From the NCBI GenBank assembly GCA_963757265.1, contig CAVWRA010000004.1, positions 372,001 through 436,000 on the forward strand: a stretch of DNA of 64,000 nt, read 5' to 3'. Both the position numbers and the translations under genes were made by a program. The notes under the pieces are model-generated. The model saw only the letters and a program-made list of their open reading frames with translations. It made no database searches and had not been told where the DNA came from. Position 1 is the first letter of the stretch, and each line of letters starts with the position of its first letter. Positions 1-8,839 of this stretch are shown here, piece after piece. The DNA is from CAIVVT01 sp963757265. Its GTDB lineage: Bacteria > Acidobacteriota > Terriglobia > Bryobacterales > Bryobacteraceae.

Positions 1-80
1 CGACGCGACGGGAGGAAATCCTGGCGACGAAGACGGGCGGAGGCCGTTCATTTGAAGGCCGCGCCGGTTTGTAACTCATT

Positions 81-109
81 TTGTACTGGACAGCCGCCTA
101 TTCTATATT
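81..109 (+). promoter_or_regulatory. Putative sigma-70 promoter
   Basis: TTGTAC (81-86), a 17-nt spacer, and TATATT (104-109) in an A+T-rich patch. It would drive the secreted protein at 210 with a leader of about 95 nt. It was recognised by eye only. Confidence 0.5.
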
Positions 110-209
110 TTAAGATCTGATTAGGCTCTCGAATAGCGTCCGGAAGGCCGTAGGAAGGCCCGGGCGCGGGGGAGTCGGAGATTCGACTGGCGATAGGAGA
201 GACCTTCGG

Positions 210-1154
210 ATGGCAAATACGCGGCGTGGTTTTTTGCAGACCGGAGCGGCCCTGGCGGCCGGTTTGACCGGCGCGCGATCCATACTGGCGGGCGAGCAGG
301 CGGCGCAACCGCAGGCCCCGGCCCCGGCCCCAGCCCTGGTCCAGGTGCCGAAGATAAAATTCGGCAACGTGGAGATCGGCCGGGTAGTGCTGGGCGTCAA
401 TCCGCTCTACGGCTGGGCCCATTACAACAACACCCTGGGCACGATGATGTCGGAGTGGTACACCCAGGAGCGCGTGCTCGCGGTTCTGCACCAGTGCGAA
501 AGCTACGGGATCAACGGGTATAATTTCGCCGACAAGCACCGCGCGCCGCAGGACTGGGCGCGGTTTCAGGCCGAGGGCGGCAAAATGCAGCTGATCATCC
601 AGGTGTTGGAGGGGGACGATTCGGCCGATCTGGTCAAGCGCTACAAGCCGCTGGCGCTGCAACGACAGGGCGAGGTGACGGACAAGGCCTACCTGGAAGG
701 CAAGCTGGACACGGTGAAGGAGTGGTGCAAGCGGACGCGCGATACAGGCGTGCTGGTGGGCGTCGGGACGCACCGGCCGAGAATCATCGCGCAGATCGAG
801 GACGAGGGTTGGGACGTCAACTTCTACGCGGGCTGCGTGTATGAACGCACGCGCACGCCCGAAGAGTGGCGCAAAGTGCTCAACGGCGAGCTGATGGAGA
901 TGGCCGGCGACATCTACATGCAGAGCGATCCGCAGCGCATGTACAAGGTGTTGCGCCAGACCACGAAGCAATGCTTTGCATTCAAGATCCTGGCCGCCGG
1001 GCGTGTCACCGGCGCGGGCGTGGAGCAGGCCTTCCGTACGGCTTTCGAATGCATCAAGCCGAACGACGGCGTGTACGTGGGCATGTTCCCGCGGATCCAG
1101 GACCAAGTGAAGGAAAACGCCGAGATCGTGTGCCGGATTCTGAACCACGCCTAG
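210..1154 (+). CDS. Twin-arginine-exported TIM-barrel / aldo-keto-reductase-like protein
   Basis: A 314-aa protein with a Tat signal: TRRGFLQ at residues 4-10 followed by a small hydrophobic Ala/Gly stretch. A Gln/Ala/Pro-rich linker covers residues 30-44. The body has the look of an aldo/keto reductase or other TIM barrel: an early GRVVLGVNPLYGW segment and alternating hydrophobic strands such as LIIQVLEGD, GVLVGVGTH and GVYVGMFPR. No complete AKR catalytic tetrad could be assigned, so the substrate is unknown. The ATG start is supported by the Tat signal. The stop codon TAG lies inside the end of a palindromic repeat (1151-1335). Export points to a periplasmic role. A xylose-isomerase-like barrel is an alternative. 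Confidence 0.7.
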   Translation: MANTRRGFLQTGAALAAGLTGARSILAGEQAAQPQAPAPAPALVQVPKIKFGNVEIGRVVLGVNPLYGWAHYNNTLGTMMSEWYTQERVLAVLHQCESYGINGYNFADKHRAPQDWARFQAEGGKMQLIIQVLEGDDSADLVKRYKPLALQRQGEVTDKAYLEGKLDTVKEWCKRTRDTGVLVGVGTHRPRIIAQIEDEGWDVNFYAGCVYERTRTPEEWRKVLNGELMEMAGDIYMQSDPQRMYKVLRQTTKQCFAFKILAAGRVTGAGVEQAFRTAFECIKPNDGVYVGMFPRIQDQVKENAEIVCRILNHA

Positions 1155-1335
1155 CCCGGATATTTCACCAACCATCGGCTGCGGCGCGCGATAGGGCCGC
1201 ATCTACTGCGTTGCGCTCGGTCGCCGTCCTCGACGTAGCAGTCCAGTACGCCTGCGGGCGGCTCCCTTCGCGCGCCTTGTATCTGCAACCCTCTCATCGC
1301 GCCTCGCTGCGATCGTGGTGAAACATCCGGGCTAG
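1151..1335. repeat. Palindromic intergenic repeat family A, copy 1
   Basis: The ends are near-perfect inverted repeats: CTAGCCCGGATATTTCACCA on the left and the reverse complement of CTAGCCCGGATGTTTCACCA on the right (one mismatch in 20). Inner arms (atcggctgcggcgcgcgat and atcgcgcctcgctgcgatc) are also complementary, so the whole unit can fold as a long hairpin. Two more copies are at 21948-22024 and 22625-22845. The left end supplies the stop codon of the upstream gene. Confidence 0.85.
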
Positions 1336-1363
1336 CAGGCTGGAGCGAGTGGCCGGGCCGGCC

Positions 1364-2761
1364 TCAGCGCTCGCCGCGGAGTGGCGCGGCGCGCAGGCGC
1401 AGATGGTAGAACAACGCCCCTGAGACGAGCGTCACCGCCGCGGCGGCGGAGGTCAGCGGCGCCAGGCGCATGCCGTAAATCGTCATCCATATTCCAGGTA
1501 CCACGAAGATCAGCGGCACCAGCGGCCAGGCGAAGCTGACCACCGACAGTTTGCGCCAGCTCGGGCGGCTGCGGAATTTGAACAGGCTGAGGACCGCCAG
1601 AACGGCGAAGAAGTTCAGCAGGTAGCCGATGTACAGGATCAGGTTGCCGAAATTGACCAGCGTCATCAGCGCCGCGCAGGCCCCTTGGAACAGAATCGCG
1701 TTCACGGGCGTGCGCCACAGCGGGTGCACCTTGGCTGCGGCCGGTACGAAGGCCCCGTTCTTGGCCATGGCGTAATACAGCCGCGGCCCGATGGTGACCA
1801 TGGCGTTGACTGTGGCCATGAGCGAGAGCGCGACCAGGGCGCTGAAGACGGCCGCGCCGGCGGGGCCGAACAGCGACTGGGCGGCGAGCGAGCCGACGGC
1901 GACGACGGGGTGGCCATGCGGATCGACCATCCGGCTGAGCGGGACGGCGTATAAGTAAACCACGTTGAACAGGAGATAGAGGCCGGCGACGAGGATGGTG
2001 CCGAGGGTCAGCGCCAGGGGCAGGGTGCGCTCGGGCTTGCGCAGCTCCTCGGCGACGTAGGTGGCCGCGTTCCAGCCGCTGTAGGCGACGTAGATCCAGA
2101 ACAGGCTGATGACAAATTGCGCCGGAAGGGAAGTAGTGGCCGTGCGCACGGCGGGCATCGACAGATGCGCCCAGTCGCCGTGGCCGATGGCCAGGCCAAG
2201 GACGATGAAGCCGATCATGACGCAGATCTTGACCGAGGTCAGCGTGTTCTGAATGCGGGCGATGAATTTGACGCCGAACAGGTTGAGCACGGTGAACAGG
2301 AGAATCATGGCCGCGGCGGCGACCTGCGCGCCGCCGAATTGCAGGCCGAAGGCGGCGGAGCCGAGCCGGAAACGCGCGTTTTCCTGCTGCAGAGCCGGCC
2401 AGAAGTAGCCGGCGTAGTCGGAGAAAGCCAGCGCCGAAGCCGCAATGGGCGCGGAGAAGCCGGCAAAGAAGCTGGTCCAGCCGCTCATGAAGCCCCAGGT
2501 CGGGCCGAAAGCGCGGGTCAGGTAAACGTACTCGCCGCCGGAGGCCGGAAAGTTGACGCCCAGCTCGGAGTAGCAGAAGGCGCCAGCCAGGGCGAAGACC
2601 GCGCCCGTGAGCCAGATCAGCAGGACCAGTTTCGGATCTCCCAGATCGCCGGCCAGAAAGCCGGTGGTGGTGAAGATCCCCTGGCCGATCATGTTGGAGA
2701 TGACGATCGCGCTGGCGCTAAAAAGACCGAGCTGCCGCAACAGGGAAGGGCTGGAAGACAT
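1364..2761 (-). CDS. APC-family amino acid permease
   Basis: An inner-membrane amino acid / polyamine / organocation permease of about 465 aa with roughly 12 hydrophobic segments. The first segment has the family substrate-binding signature SNMIGQGIF (residues 22-30), followed by FCYSELGVNFPASGGEYVYL, the conserved TM3-loop region. I chose the ATG at 2761, which is followed by SSSPSLLRQL and preceded by AAGGG and a TACAAT box (2778-2773). The longer reading from 2812 adds an unlikely basic N-terminus. The gene is convergent with the secreted protein upstream, with repeat A between them. The exact substrate cannot be told from sequence. Confidence 0.9.
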   Translation of the reverse strand: MSSSPSLLRQLGLFSASAIVISNMIGQGIFTTTGFLAGDLGDPKLVLLIWLTGAVFALAGAFCYSELGVNFPASGGEYVYLTRAFGPTWGFMSGWTSFFAGFSAPIAASALAFSDYAGYFWPALQQENARFRLGSAAFGLQFGGAQVAAAAMILLFTVLNLFGVKFIARIQNTLTSVKICVMIGFIVLGLAIGHGDWAHLSMPAVRTATTSLPAQFVISLFWIYVAYSGWNAATYVAEELRKPERTLPLALTLGTILVAGLYLLFNVVYLYAVPLSRMVDPHGHPVVAVGSLAAQSLFGPAGAAVFSALVALSLMATVNAMVTIGPRLYYAMAKNGAFVPAAAKVHPLWRTPVNAILFQGACAALMTLVNFGNLILYIGYLLNFFAVLAVLSLFKFRSRPSWRKLSVVSFAWPLVPLIFVVPGIWMTIYGMRLAPLTSAAAAVTLVSGALFYHLRLRAAPLRGER

Positions 2762-2868
2762 GATTCCCTTGAATTGTACTGGAACCGGCAGGCGGGTTCG
2801 CGTGGGGTGCAAGGCCTCGCGCGGTCACGCCGGGGGCGGGCGCCGGCCGCGAGCGGGCGGCGCGCGGT

Positions 2869-5800
2869 TCAGAAGTTGTACTTCAGAGCCAGCTGAATCT
2901 GGCGCGGCGGCTTGTTGCCATAGGCATTGGCGGACTGCACTTCTCCGAAATTCGGCGAGCCGAAGATGTGGTCCGGGATGTCGAAATTGGGATGGTTGGC
3001 GAGGTTGAAAAACTCACCGCGCAACTGCAGCCGCTGGCGTTCCTTGTGCAGCGGGATGGTCTTGAATAACGCCAGATCGAGGTTCACCAGATCCGGACCG
3101 GTGAGGATATTGCGGCCGGCATCGCCGAACAGGGGCGAGGGCTCGCCGGTCAAAGGATCCGTCACCAGAGCGGGCTCAGCGAAGGCGCAGGCGTTGAACC
3201 AGCTTCCGGGCTGGCCCACAACGTCGGCCGCCAGCCCGCCCTGCGAGATCGTGGTTTGGCAGGCGGGGTTGGGATTGGACGGCACGGGGCCGGCCTTGTC
3301 GGGGTTGGAGATCAGATCGGGCCGGGCCGGATTGCCGAAGGCGGCGGCGGCGGCACTGCTCTGGGCGGTGGAGAGGACGACGGTAAAGGGAGTACCGGTC
3401 TGCGCCGTCAGAATCCCGGACATCTGCCAGTGGTCCATGACCGCCTTGCGCCAACGCACGTCGTGGGCCCACAGCTTGCCGAATGGCATGTCGTAGACCG
3501 CGCTGACGGTCAGCCGGTGCCGGCAGTCGAAGTCGGAGTCGGCGCGCTCGGCGCTCAGGTCCAGGGAATTCTGCGGCAGGCCGGAGCCGACGCTGCCGCC
3601 GAAGACGGACGAGGCGTCGTCAATGGACTTCGAATAGGTGTAGGAGACGAGAAAAGCAAGGTCCGTGCCGACACGCTTCTCGGATCGGAGTTGCAAGGAA
3701 TTATAGGAACTGGAGGCGCCCGATTCCACGTACAGGAGGGAGGAGAACTGGGGGTACGGCGTGACGCCCGTCAGGGGGTTGAACTGGTTCAGGTCGCGGG
3801 AATCGGCCAAATGCGTGCCATGGGAGCCGACATAGGCTGCGTCGAGCATCCAGTTGGGGCCGAGCTCGTATTGCAGGTCCACGTTATATTGCTGCACGTA
3901 GCCGTCGCGGAAGTTGGGCGCGATCATGTTGGGCTCGACGATCGCCAGACCCGGCTGCTGCAGGATGTCCTGGATCACAAGCGGGTTGCTGGGGTTGTTG
4001 ACGTACGCCGAGAGGTTGTAAAACGGCGGGTTGGCGCGCGGCAGGACGCTGATGTTGAAGATGCCGACGTCATAGAAAATGCCGTAGGCCGAGCGCACAA
4101 CCCAGCGCTCCGACTTCATTGGCCGCCAGGCGATGCCAATGCGCGGGGCGAAATCGGTGTGGGTGGGGCTGTAGGTTGCCCGCGGAATTCCGTTCGTGCC
4201 CGCCTGCTCGAACTGGCAGTCCGGCACGTTTGTGCAGGTGGCCGACTCCGACGTCAGAATTGGCACGCTGAAGCGGTTGTGCGTTTCCACCGGGGGGCTG
4301 TTGTACTCGTAGCGCAAACCGACGTTCAGCAAGAAGCGCGGCACGACGTGGATGTCGTCCTGGATGTAAACGCTCGTGCCGGTGCTGCGCAGGCTGTTGA
4401 ACATATTGCCCGAGACCGCGACGGCGTAATCGGGCACGCCGGAGAGCAACTGCACGAGGGCCGTGACCGGATCCTGGCCGGTCTGGTTGAAGAGCCATTC
4501 GCCGCGGGCCACGAAATCGAGGTAGTTGTTGACCTGGATCTGGCGGACGTCCCCTCCGAATTTGAACTGGTGGCGCCCGGAGATCCAGGAGAGGTTGTCG
4601 GAGAGATGGGCCGTCGTATCGTGGCGGTCCTGCGGGTAATTGATCGGCTCGCCGATCCCGTCAAACGGAGGCAGGCTGACATTGGGGTATCCGAGGTCCA
4701 CCGAATTGGTCAGCACATCGGGGAAGCCCAACTGCGAGCTTATATCCTGGCCAGAATGCTGTTGCAGGATGCCGGCGCGCATGCGGTTGAATCCGAGACG
4801 GAACTCATTGGTTCCGCTGGCGGTGAACACGTGGGTCCAGCTCAGGCCGGCATTCTGGCCGTTGTTGAGCGTGTTGCTGCCGTAGCCGGGGAGGTTGGTG
4901 AAGGAATTGACGGGATCGAAAGGATTGAAGCGATTCTCGTCGAAGATCGAATAGTGCATTGAGATGACGTCGCCGTGCGTGGCGTGGTGATCCACCTTGA
5001 CCGAGGTCAGGTTCTCCGAATTGCGGATCACCGGGGAGGAGACGAAAGTGTTCGAGTTCACCAGATCGGCGCCGACGTTGGCCGCGGGATAGAGGTTCAG
5101 GACGGCCTGTCCGGCGGGGTTGATGTAAGCCGCCGGCAGGGCGCCCTGCGCTTCCATGATCTGCATCTGCGAAGGCACCGTGGCCTCACGCGTCGTGGCC
5201 TGGCGCAAGTGGAGTCCTTCGTAGGCCACAAAGAAAAATGTCTTGTCTTTCTGCACTGGCCCGCCCAATGTGCCGCCGAACTGGTTGCGATCGAAGCGTG
5301 GGATGTCGCCGCAGGTGCCAGGGACGGAGGAGGGGGTGCAGGCGGGCTGGTCGAAGAAGTTCTTGGCGTCCATGTGCCGGTTGCGCAAGAACTCGAACAG
5401 GCCACCGTGGAATTCGTTGGTGCCGCTCTTGAGAATCACGTTGATCTGCGCACCGCCGCTGCGGCCGAACTCGGCCGAGTAGTCGCTGGATTGAACCTTG
5501 AACTCCTGGATGGCGTCAACCGAGGGCAGCGTCACGTATTGGTTGATGTAAGGGTCATTATTGTCCACGCCATCGAGCAGGAAGTTGTTGGACTGCTCGC
5601 GGGCGCCGTTGACGGTCAGCGCCCCGCCCTGGGTGGAGTTCTGCGATCCCTCGGTGGGAGTGTGGCTGCCGGGCACGAGCAGCGCGAAGGAGAGGAAGTT
5701 ACGCTCGTTCAGCGGCAGTTCGTGAACCTGGCGTCCGTTGAGCACCTGGCCCAGTGTGGAGGTGTCGGTCTGGACCAGCGGCGGAGTGTCCTTGACCTCC

Positions 5801-6150
5801 AGTTCGTTGGTGATCTGCCCGATTTGCAGTGCGAAGTCCACCCGCACGGTCTGCTCCACATCCAGAATCACGTCGTTGTAAAAACTCCTGCGAAAACCCG
5901 TCTTTTCCACGGAGACGCGATATGTGCCCACGGGCAGCAATGCGACCGTATAGTCGCCGTCGTCATTGGTGCGCGTCTCGCGCGTGGCGTTGGTGCCCAG
6001 ATTGCGCACCGTGATCGCGGCTTTCGGGACGCTCGCCCCGGATGGGTCGGTGACAGTGCCGGTGATGGTCCCGGTTGGCCCGGTGGCGAACAGTGGAAGC
6101 GCGAGCAAACCCAACAGTGGAACGGTGAGTGAAAACCATCGAAAATCCAT
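2869..6150 (-). CDS. TonB-dependent receptor with carboxypeptidase regulatory-like N-terminal domain
   Basis: An outer-membrane protein of about 1093 aa. It has a signal peptide (MDFRWFSLTVPLLGLLALPL), then a CarboxypepD_reg / Cna-B-like beta-sandwich at about residues 28-95 (GTITGTVTDPSGASVPKAAI ... GTYRVSVEKTGF), a plug domain (NGAREQSNNFLLDGVDNND, then the VQSSDYSAEFGRSGG region) and a long beta-barrel ending in Phe. This is the Oar-like architecture that is highly expanded in Acidobacteria, generally linked to uptake of plant or microbial polymer fragments. The start at 6150 is set by GGGAG and the signal peptide; the open frame to 6645 is out-of-frame read-through. No TonB box was recognised. 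It is monocistronic. Confidence 0.92.
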   Translation of the reverse strand: MDFRWFSLTVPLLGLLALPLFATGPTGTITGTVTDPSGASVPKAAITVRNLGTNATRETRTNDDGDYTVALLPVGTYRVSVEKTGFRRSFYNDVILDVEQTVRVDFALQIGQITNELEVKDTPPLVQTDTSTLGQVLNGRQVHELPLNERNFLSFALLVPGSHTPTEGSQNSTQGGALTVNGAREQSNNFLLDGVDNNDPYINQYVTLPSVDAIQEFKVQSSDYSAEFGRSGGAQINVILKSGTNEFHGGLFEFLRNRHMDAKNFFDQPACTPSSVPGTCGDIPRFDRNQFGGTLGGPVQKDKTFFFVAYEGLHLRQATTREATVPSQMQIMEAQGALPAAYINPAGQAVLNLYPAANVGADLVNSNTFVSSPVIRNSENLTSVKVDHHATHGDVISMHYSIFDENRFNPFDPVNSFTNLPGYGSNTLNNGQNAGLSWTHVFTASGTNEFRLGFNRMRAGILQQHSGQDISSQLGFPDVLTNSVDLGYPNVSLPPFDGIGEPINYPQDRHDTTAHLSDNLSWISGRHQFKFGGDVRQIQVNNYLDFVARGEWLFNQTGQDPVTALVQLLSGVPDYAVAVSGNMFNSLRSTGTSVYIQDDIHVVPRFLLNVGLRYEYNSPPVETHNRFSVPILTSESATCTNVPDCQFEQAGTNGIPRATYSPTHTDFAPRIGIAWRPMKSERWVVRSAYGIFYDVGIFNISVLPRANPPFYNLSAYVNNPSNPLVIQDILQQPGLAIVEPNMIAPNFRDGYVQQYNVDLQYELGPNWMLDAAYVGSHGTHLADSRDLNQFNPLTGVTPYPQFSSLLYVESGASSSYNSLQLRSEKRVGTDLAFLVSYTYSKSIDDASSVFGGSVGSGLPQNSLDLSAERADSDFDCRHRLTVSAVYDMPFGKLWAHDVRWRKAVMDHWQMSGILTAQTGTPFTVVLSTAQSSAAAAAFGNPARPDLISNPDKAGPVPSNPNPACQTTISQGGLAADVVGQPGSWFNACAFAEPALVTDPLTGEPSPLFGDAGRNILTGPDLVNLDLALFKTIPLHKERQRLQLRGEFFNLANHPNFDIPDHIFGSPNFGEVQSANAYGNKPPRQIQLALKYNF

Positions 6151-6460
6151 TTTGTTCTCCCAAGCGAAACGCTGATGAACAAATCCGGCTGATCGGCTGG
6201 CCCTGAGTGTGTCTAACCAATTGGCTTGGCCACCATCCTCAGGCGTGGTGTTCTTGCAGTTGACAGCATACAGCAGACGCGTGTGGATTGGACAGAGTTT
6301 CAATACGATTTCAGTCACCATTTTGGCCCGCACTTCGGAGTACGAAGCGGTTAGGTCCGACAGAGCCCGCCCCGGGTGCGGCGGCAGCAAACACGCACCC
6401 GTCGGAAAGGGCCGATGGTGTGCGTGGGCCCCAGGAGCAGGGCGCGCGGACACTGGGGCG
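6151..6460. other. Intergenic region upstream of the TonB-dependent receptor
   Basis: No coding frame with convincing start or composition was found. It presumably holds the promoter of the receptor gene on the minus strand, but no good -35/-10 pair could be identified there. Only TATGCT with a poor -35 is visible around 6255. Confidence 0.4.
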
Positions 6461-6952
6461 CTACTTGACCCGTTCAGGCATTTCCTTCGGCACGGGGGGC
6501 GGCGAACCGGCGTTGAGGATGCGGCGGTTCTGGTGGGCGAGTTGCAGGCCGCCATTGAGATAAGTATCCAACTCCGGCGAGAGCGGGCAGATGATGAAGC
6601 TGCCTTGCAGGCAGAATCCGGCCACGGCACACATTTCAGGCGCAAGCCCCGGGGCGTCGTTCAAACTGGCCGCCAGACTGGAGGCATCGGCGGGCGTGAC
6701 CAGCTGGCCGCGCGGCTCGGAGAAATTACGGTCCCAAGGCTGAGCGGCCCCGAGAGGAGCGGCTAAGCCCCAACCCTGGGGAGGCGGCTCAGTACCTGCC
6801 GGCTGCCAGCCGTTGGCCTCGGCTATGCGCAGGACTTCCTTCCATAGCTGGTTGGTCAATTGCAGCGATTGCCCAAGCGAATCAATCAGGATGACGAGAT
6901 CTCGGCTCCGTTCCATACTCTGACTATCGGCCTGTGCGGGCACATCCTTCAT
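6461..6952 (-). CDS. Hypothetical protein
   Basis: About 163 aa if started at the ATG at 6952 (MKDVPAQADSQS); ATGs at 6916 (MERSRDLV) and upstream at 6997 are alternatives. It is predicted soluble, with a first half of amphipathic helix (LVILIDSLGQSLQLTNQLWKE) and a Pro/Gly-rich middle. The C-terminal part holds CAVAGFCLQGSFIICPLSPE, including three Cys. No family was recognised. Composition matches the flanking genes, which supports it being real, but no strong ribosome binding site precedes any of the starts. Confidence 0.45.
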   Translation of the reverse strand: MKDVPAQADSQSMERSRDLVILIDSLGQSLQLTNQLWKEVLRIAEANGWQPAGTEPPPQGWGLAAPLGAAQPWDRNFSEPRGQLVTPADASSLAASLNDAPGLAPEMCAVAGFCLQGSFIICPLSPELDTYLNGGLQLAHQNRRILNAGSPPPVPKEMPERVK

Positions 6953-7580
6953 AGTCGCCGAAGTGAAATAAGAACACCAGCGGCAAATTCGCGGCATTTT
7001 GAAATGTCATCCCCGGTGTGCGAGCAACGTGGGGTGTATTCCAGGGTGGCCCTCGGACTGGACGGAATCGATGCTGCCGCAGGGATTCCGTACGCCGGGC
7101 GCGCGGCGGGAGTGCGCGAGTCCCGGCCGTCCGCGGAGTGTTGTCTCACTGGGGAGGCTTAGGCATCCGGGGCCGTGGATTCTCTTCCCGGTGCTTGACA
7201 TCGGATTTTCCCGCAGCCATACTTTGGCTGCCGGCTACCGGTGAAGCCATTCGATCCTCTTTCGCCGCCCTCCAGAACGGCAGGCCGGCTCCGCACGTGC
7301 AAACGCTTCATTCCCGCGTCTGGCGCGATTGGGAGTCAATGGCACGGCAGGCGCCCTCAAGCTAAGATCTTATATGTAGTCCATGTGACTGAGAGGGGCG
7401 GAGCCTACCCGGAATCTGGTCTGCAGGCACGGCAATCCAGCCGCCAGGCTTGAGGCATGTGCACCCCAGCCAAGAGGCCGTTCAAGAATTGTAGGCGGCT
7501 GGATCCACAGTGGCAGGCACGAGGAACTGAGGGCGCGATGATCCAGTTCGAGTGCACCGCCAGCGGATGAGGGCGAAGCG
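6953..7580. other. Intergenic region with one putative promoter
   Basis: No convincing gene; small frames here overlap each other and lack family features. TTGACA (7195-7200), a 17-nt spacer and CATACT (7218-7223) form a plausible plus-strand promoter about 360 nt before the first glycosyltransferase of the polysaccharide cluster. This leaves a long leader or an unrecognised small RNA. Confidence 0.4.
7195..7223 (+). promoter_or_regulatory. Putative sigma-70 promoter
   Basis: Perfect -35 TTGACA at 7195-7200, 17-nt spacer, -10 CATACT at 7218-7223. The nearest downstream gene is the GT2 glycosyltransferase at 7581. Confidence 0.5.
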
Positions 7581-8561
7581 ATGAAAGGGGAAGATCCGGT
7601 CCGGCTGGTGGCGATTCTGAACTCGTTCAACCGTCTGCATCTGTTGCGTCAGGCGCTGCCGTCTCTGGCGGGGGCCCTGGCGGATTGCCCATTCCAGACG
7701 GCGATTGTGGCGTTCGAAGCAGGCTCAACGGATGGCAGCCTGGAATGGCTCGCCGAATACCAGAAGCGGGTCGAGGCAGCGCCGGTCGAAGTGCTTCGGC
7801 CGGCCGCTGGCGCCGACGGAAGTCTCAGCGCGGGCGTGAACGCCGCGGCGCGCTATTCACTCCAGAAGTTCGCGGATCTCGAGTGGCTTTTCCTCTTTGA
7901 GACCGATAATTTGATCAGCGGTGGGGCGCCAATGCTGGCGGCTCTGGAAGTGCTCAAGAACGTCCCGGATCTCGCCGCCATCGGATTTACGGTCAAGAAA
8001 CGCTCCGGGGAAGGTGCTGGGTTCGGGTGCTCGATGCCGACAGTCGCGCAATTCGTCCTCGGCCAACAGGTGACCAACTGGCTGCGTCTCGATGTTCCGC
8101 ACATCAGGGAATGGCGCGAGAATCTGGGTGTCCGCTGGGCCGCATGCGACGTTGTTTATACCAGCCCGCTCCTCATCCGGCGTTCGGCGTGGGAAGAGAT
8201 TGGCGGGCCTGACGTCCGCAGTTTCCCCTTCTGCGATACGGACGTCGACTGGAGTTGGAGGGCGGCTAAGAATGGCTGGCGCATGGGAGTGATCGAGACT
8301 TCCATGGTCGTCCACGACAATCAGGGCGTCGCTTCGGAGTGGTCTGCGGCGCGGGTCGTCAACTTCCATCGCGCCCGTTTGCGGCTGCTGGCCAAACATA
8401 CAAGAGTCCCTTTGGGGCCTGTGAAGATGCTGCTACTATGCCGTCATATCCTCGAGTTGACTCTGTTGGTATTGGCCAGTCCGTTTCTCCATGATCCCAA
8501 ATCGAAGTTACAGAAGCGGCGCGTGTTGCTCAAATCGGTTTTGCGGAATTATGAATATTAA
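7581..8561 (+). CDS. Glycosyltransferase family 2
   Basis: A 326-aa GT-A fold enzyme that would move a sugar from a nucleotide donor onto a growing polysaccharide at the cytoplasmic face. The N-terminal strand VRLVAILNSFNRLHLLRQAL, the GSTDGS turn (48-53) and a DxD-like metal site in FLFETDNLISGG (ETDN at 107-110) are typical. A later DTDVDWSWRAAKNGW segment matches the rhamnosyltransferase-like acceptor region. The C-terminal hydrophobic stretch (MLLLCRHILELTLLVLASPF) could tether it to the membrane. GAGGG sits 7 nt before the ATG. It is the first gene of the cluster and is followed by a hairpin terminator. Confidence 0.85.
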   Translation: MKGEDPVRLVAILNSFNRLHLLRQALPSLAGALADCPFQTAIVAFEAGSTDGSLEWLAEYQKRVEAAPVEVLRPAAGADGSLSAGVNAAARYSLQKFADLEWLFLFETDNLISGGAPMLAALEVLKNVPDLAAIGFTVKKRSGEGAGFGCSMPTVAQFVLGQQVTNWLRLDVPHIREWRENLGVRWAACDVVYTSPLLIRRSAWEEIGGPDVRSFPFCDTDVDWSWRAAKNGWRMGVIETSMVVHDNQGVASEWSAARVVNFHRARLRLLAKHTRVPLGPVKMLLLCRHILELTLLVLASPFLHDPKSKLQKRRVLLKSVLRNYEY

Positions 8562-8644
8562 GGATGCGGTGCGGTGGAAGAGGTGAAAGTCGTAGTCGAA
8601 GACGCTGGTGTTGAACCCAGTGGCTTTCCGGACCGCATTGTTAT

Positions 8645-8693
8645 CCGGTGGTCAAGGCAATCCGATCTGAGGATTTGTGCCGCTGACCACTGG
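8645..8693 (+). terminator. Nested hairpin, likely transcription terminator
   Basis: Outer arms ccggtggtcaaggc and gccgctgaccactgg pair around an inner stem AATCC-gatctga-GGATT, followed by an A+T-rich run (gatttaaaattattctattt). It follows the GT2 gene by about 80 nt. Confidence 0.5.
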
Positions 8694-8789
8694 CGATTTA
8701 AAATTATTCTATTTGGATAAAAAAATCATGATGAATCAGATCATGTTATGAGTCATCATCGTCATGCCTTAGTTGAGCTGTGTTTGCGT

Positions 8790-8795
8790 TATAAT
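8790..8795 (+). promoter_or_regulatory. Putative -10 box TATAAT
   Basis: A perfect TATAAT in an A+T-rich spacer, 45 nt before the GT4 start at 8840. No good -35 lies at the right distance. Confidence 0.4.
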
Positions 8796-8839
8796 AGTAA
8801 TTGAAAGGCAAACCTGAGATAGAAAGAATCCTCTTGGTG

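Noticed and set aside
1..209. Tail of an upstream gene at the left edge
   Set aside because: Two frames (ending at 55 and at 74) could be C-termini and neither shows a family feature, so no feature was called.
6461..6645. N-terminal extension of the TonB receptor frame to 6645
   Set aside because: It lacks a signal peptide, overlaps the hypothetical gene, and a proper start with GGGAG and signal peptide is at 6150.
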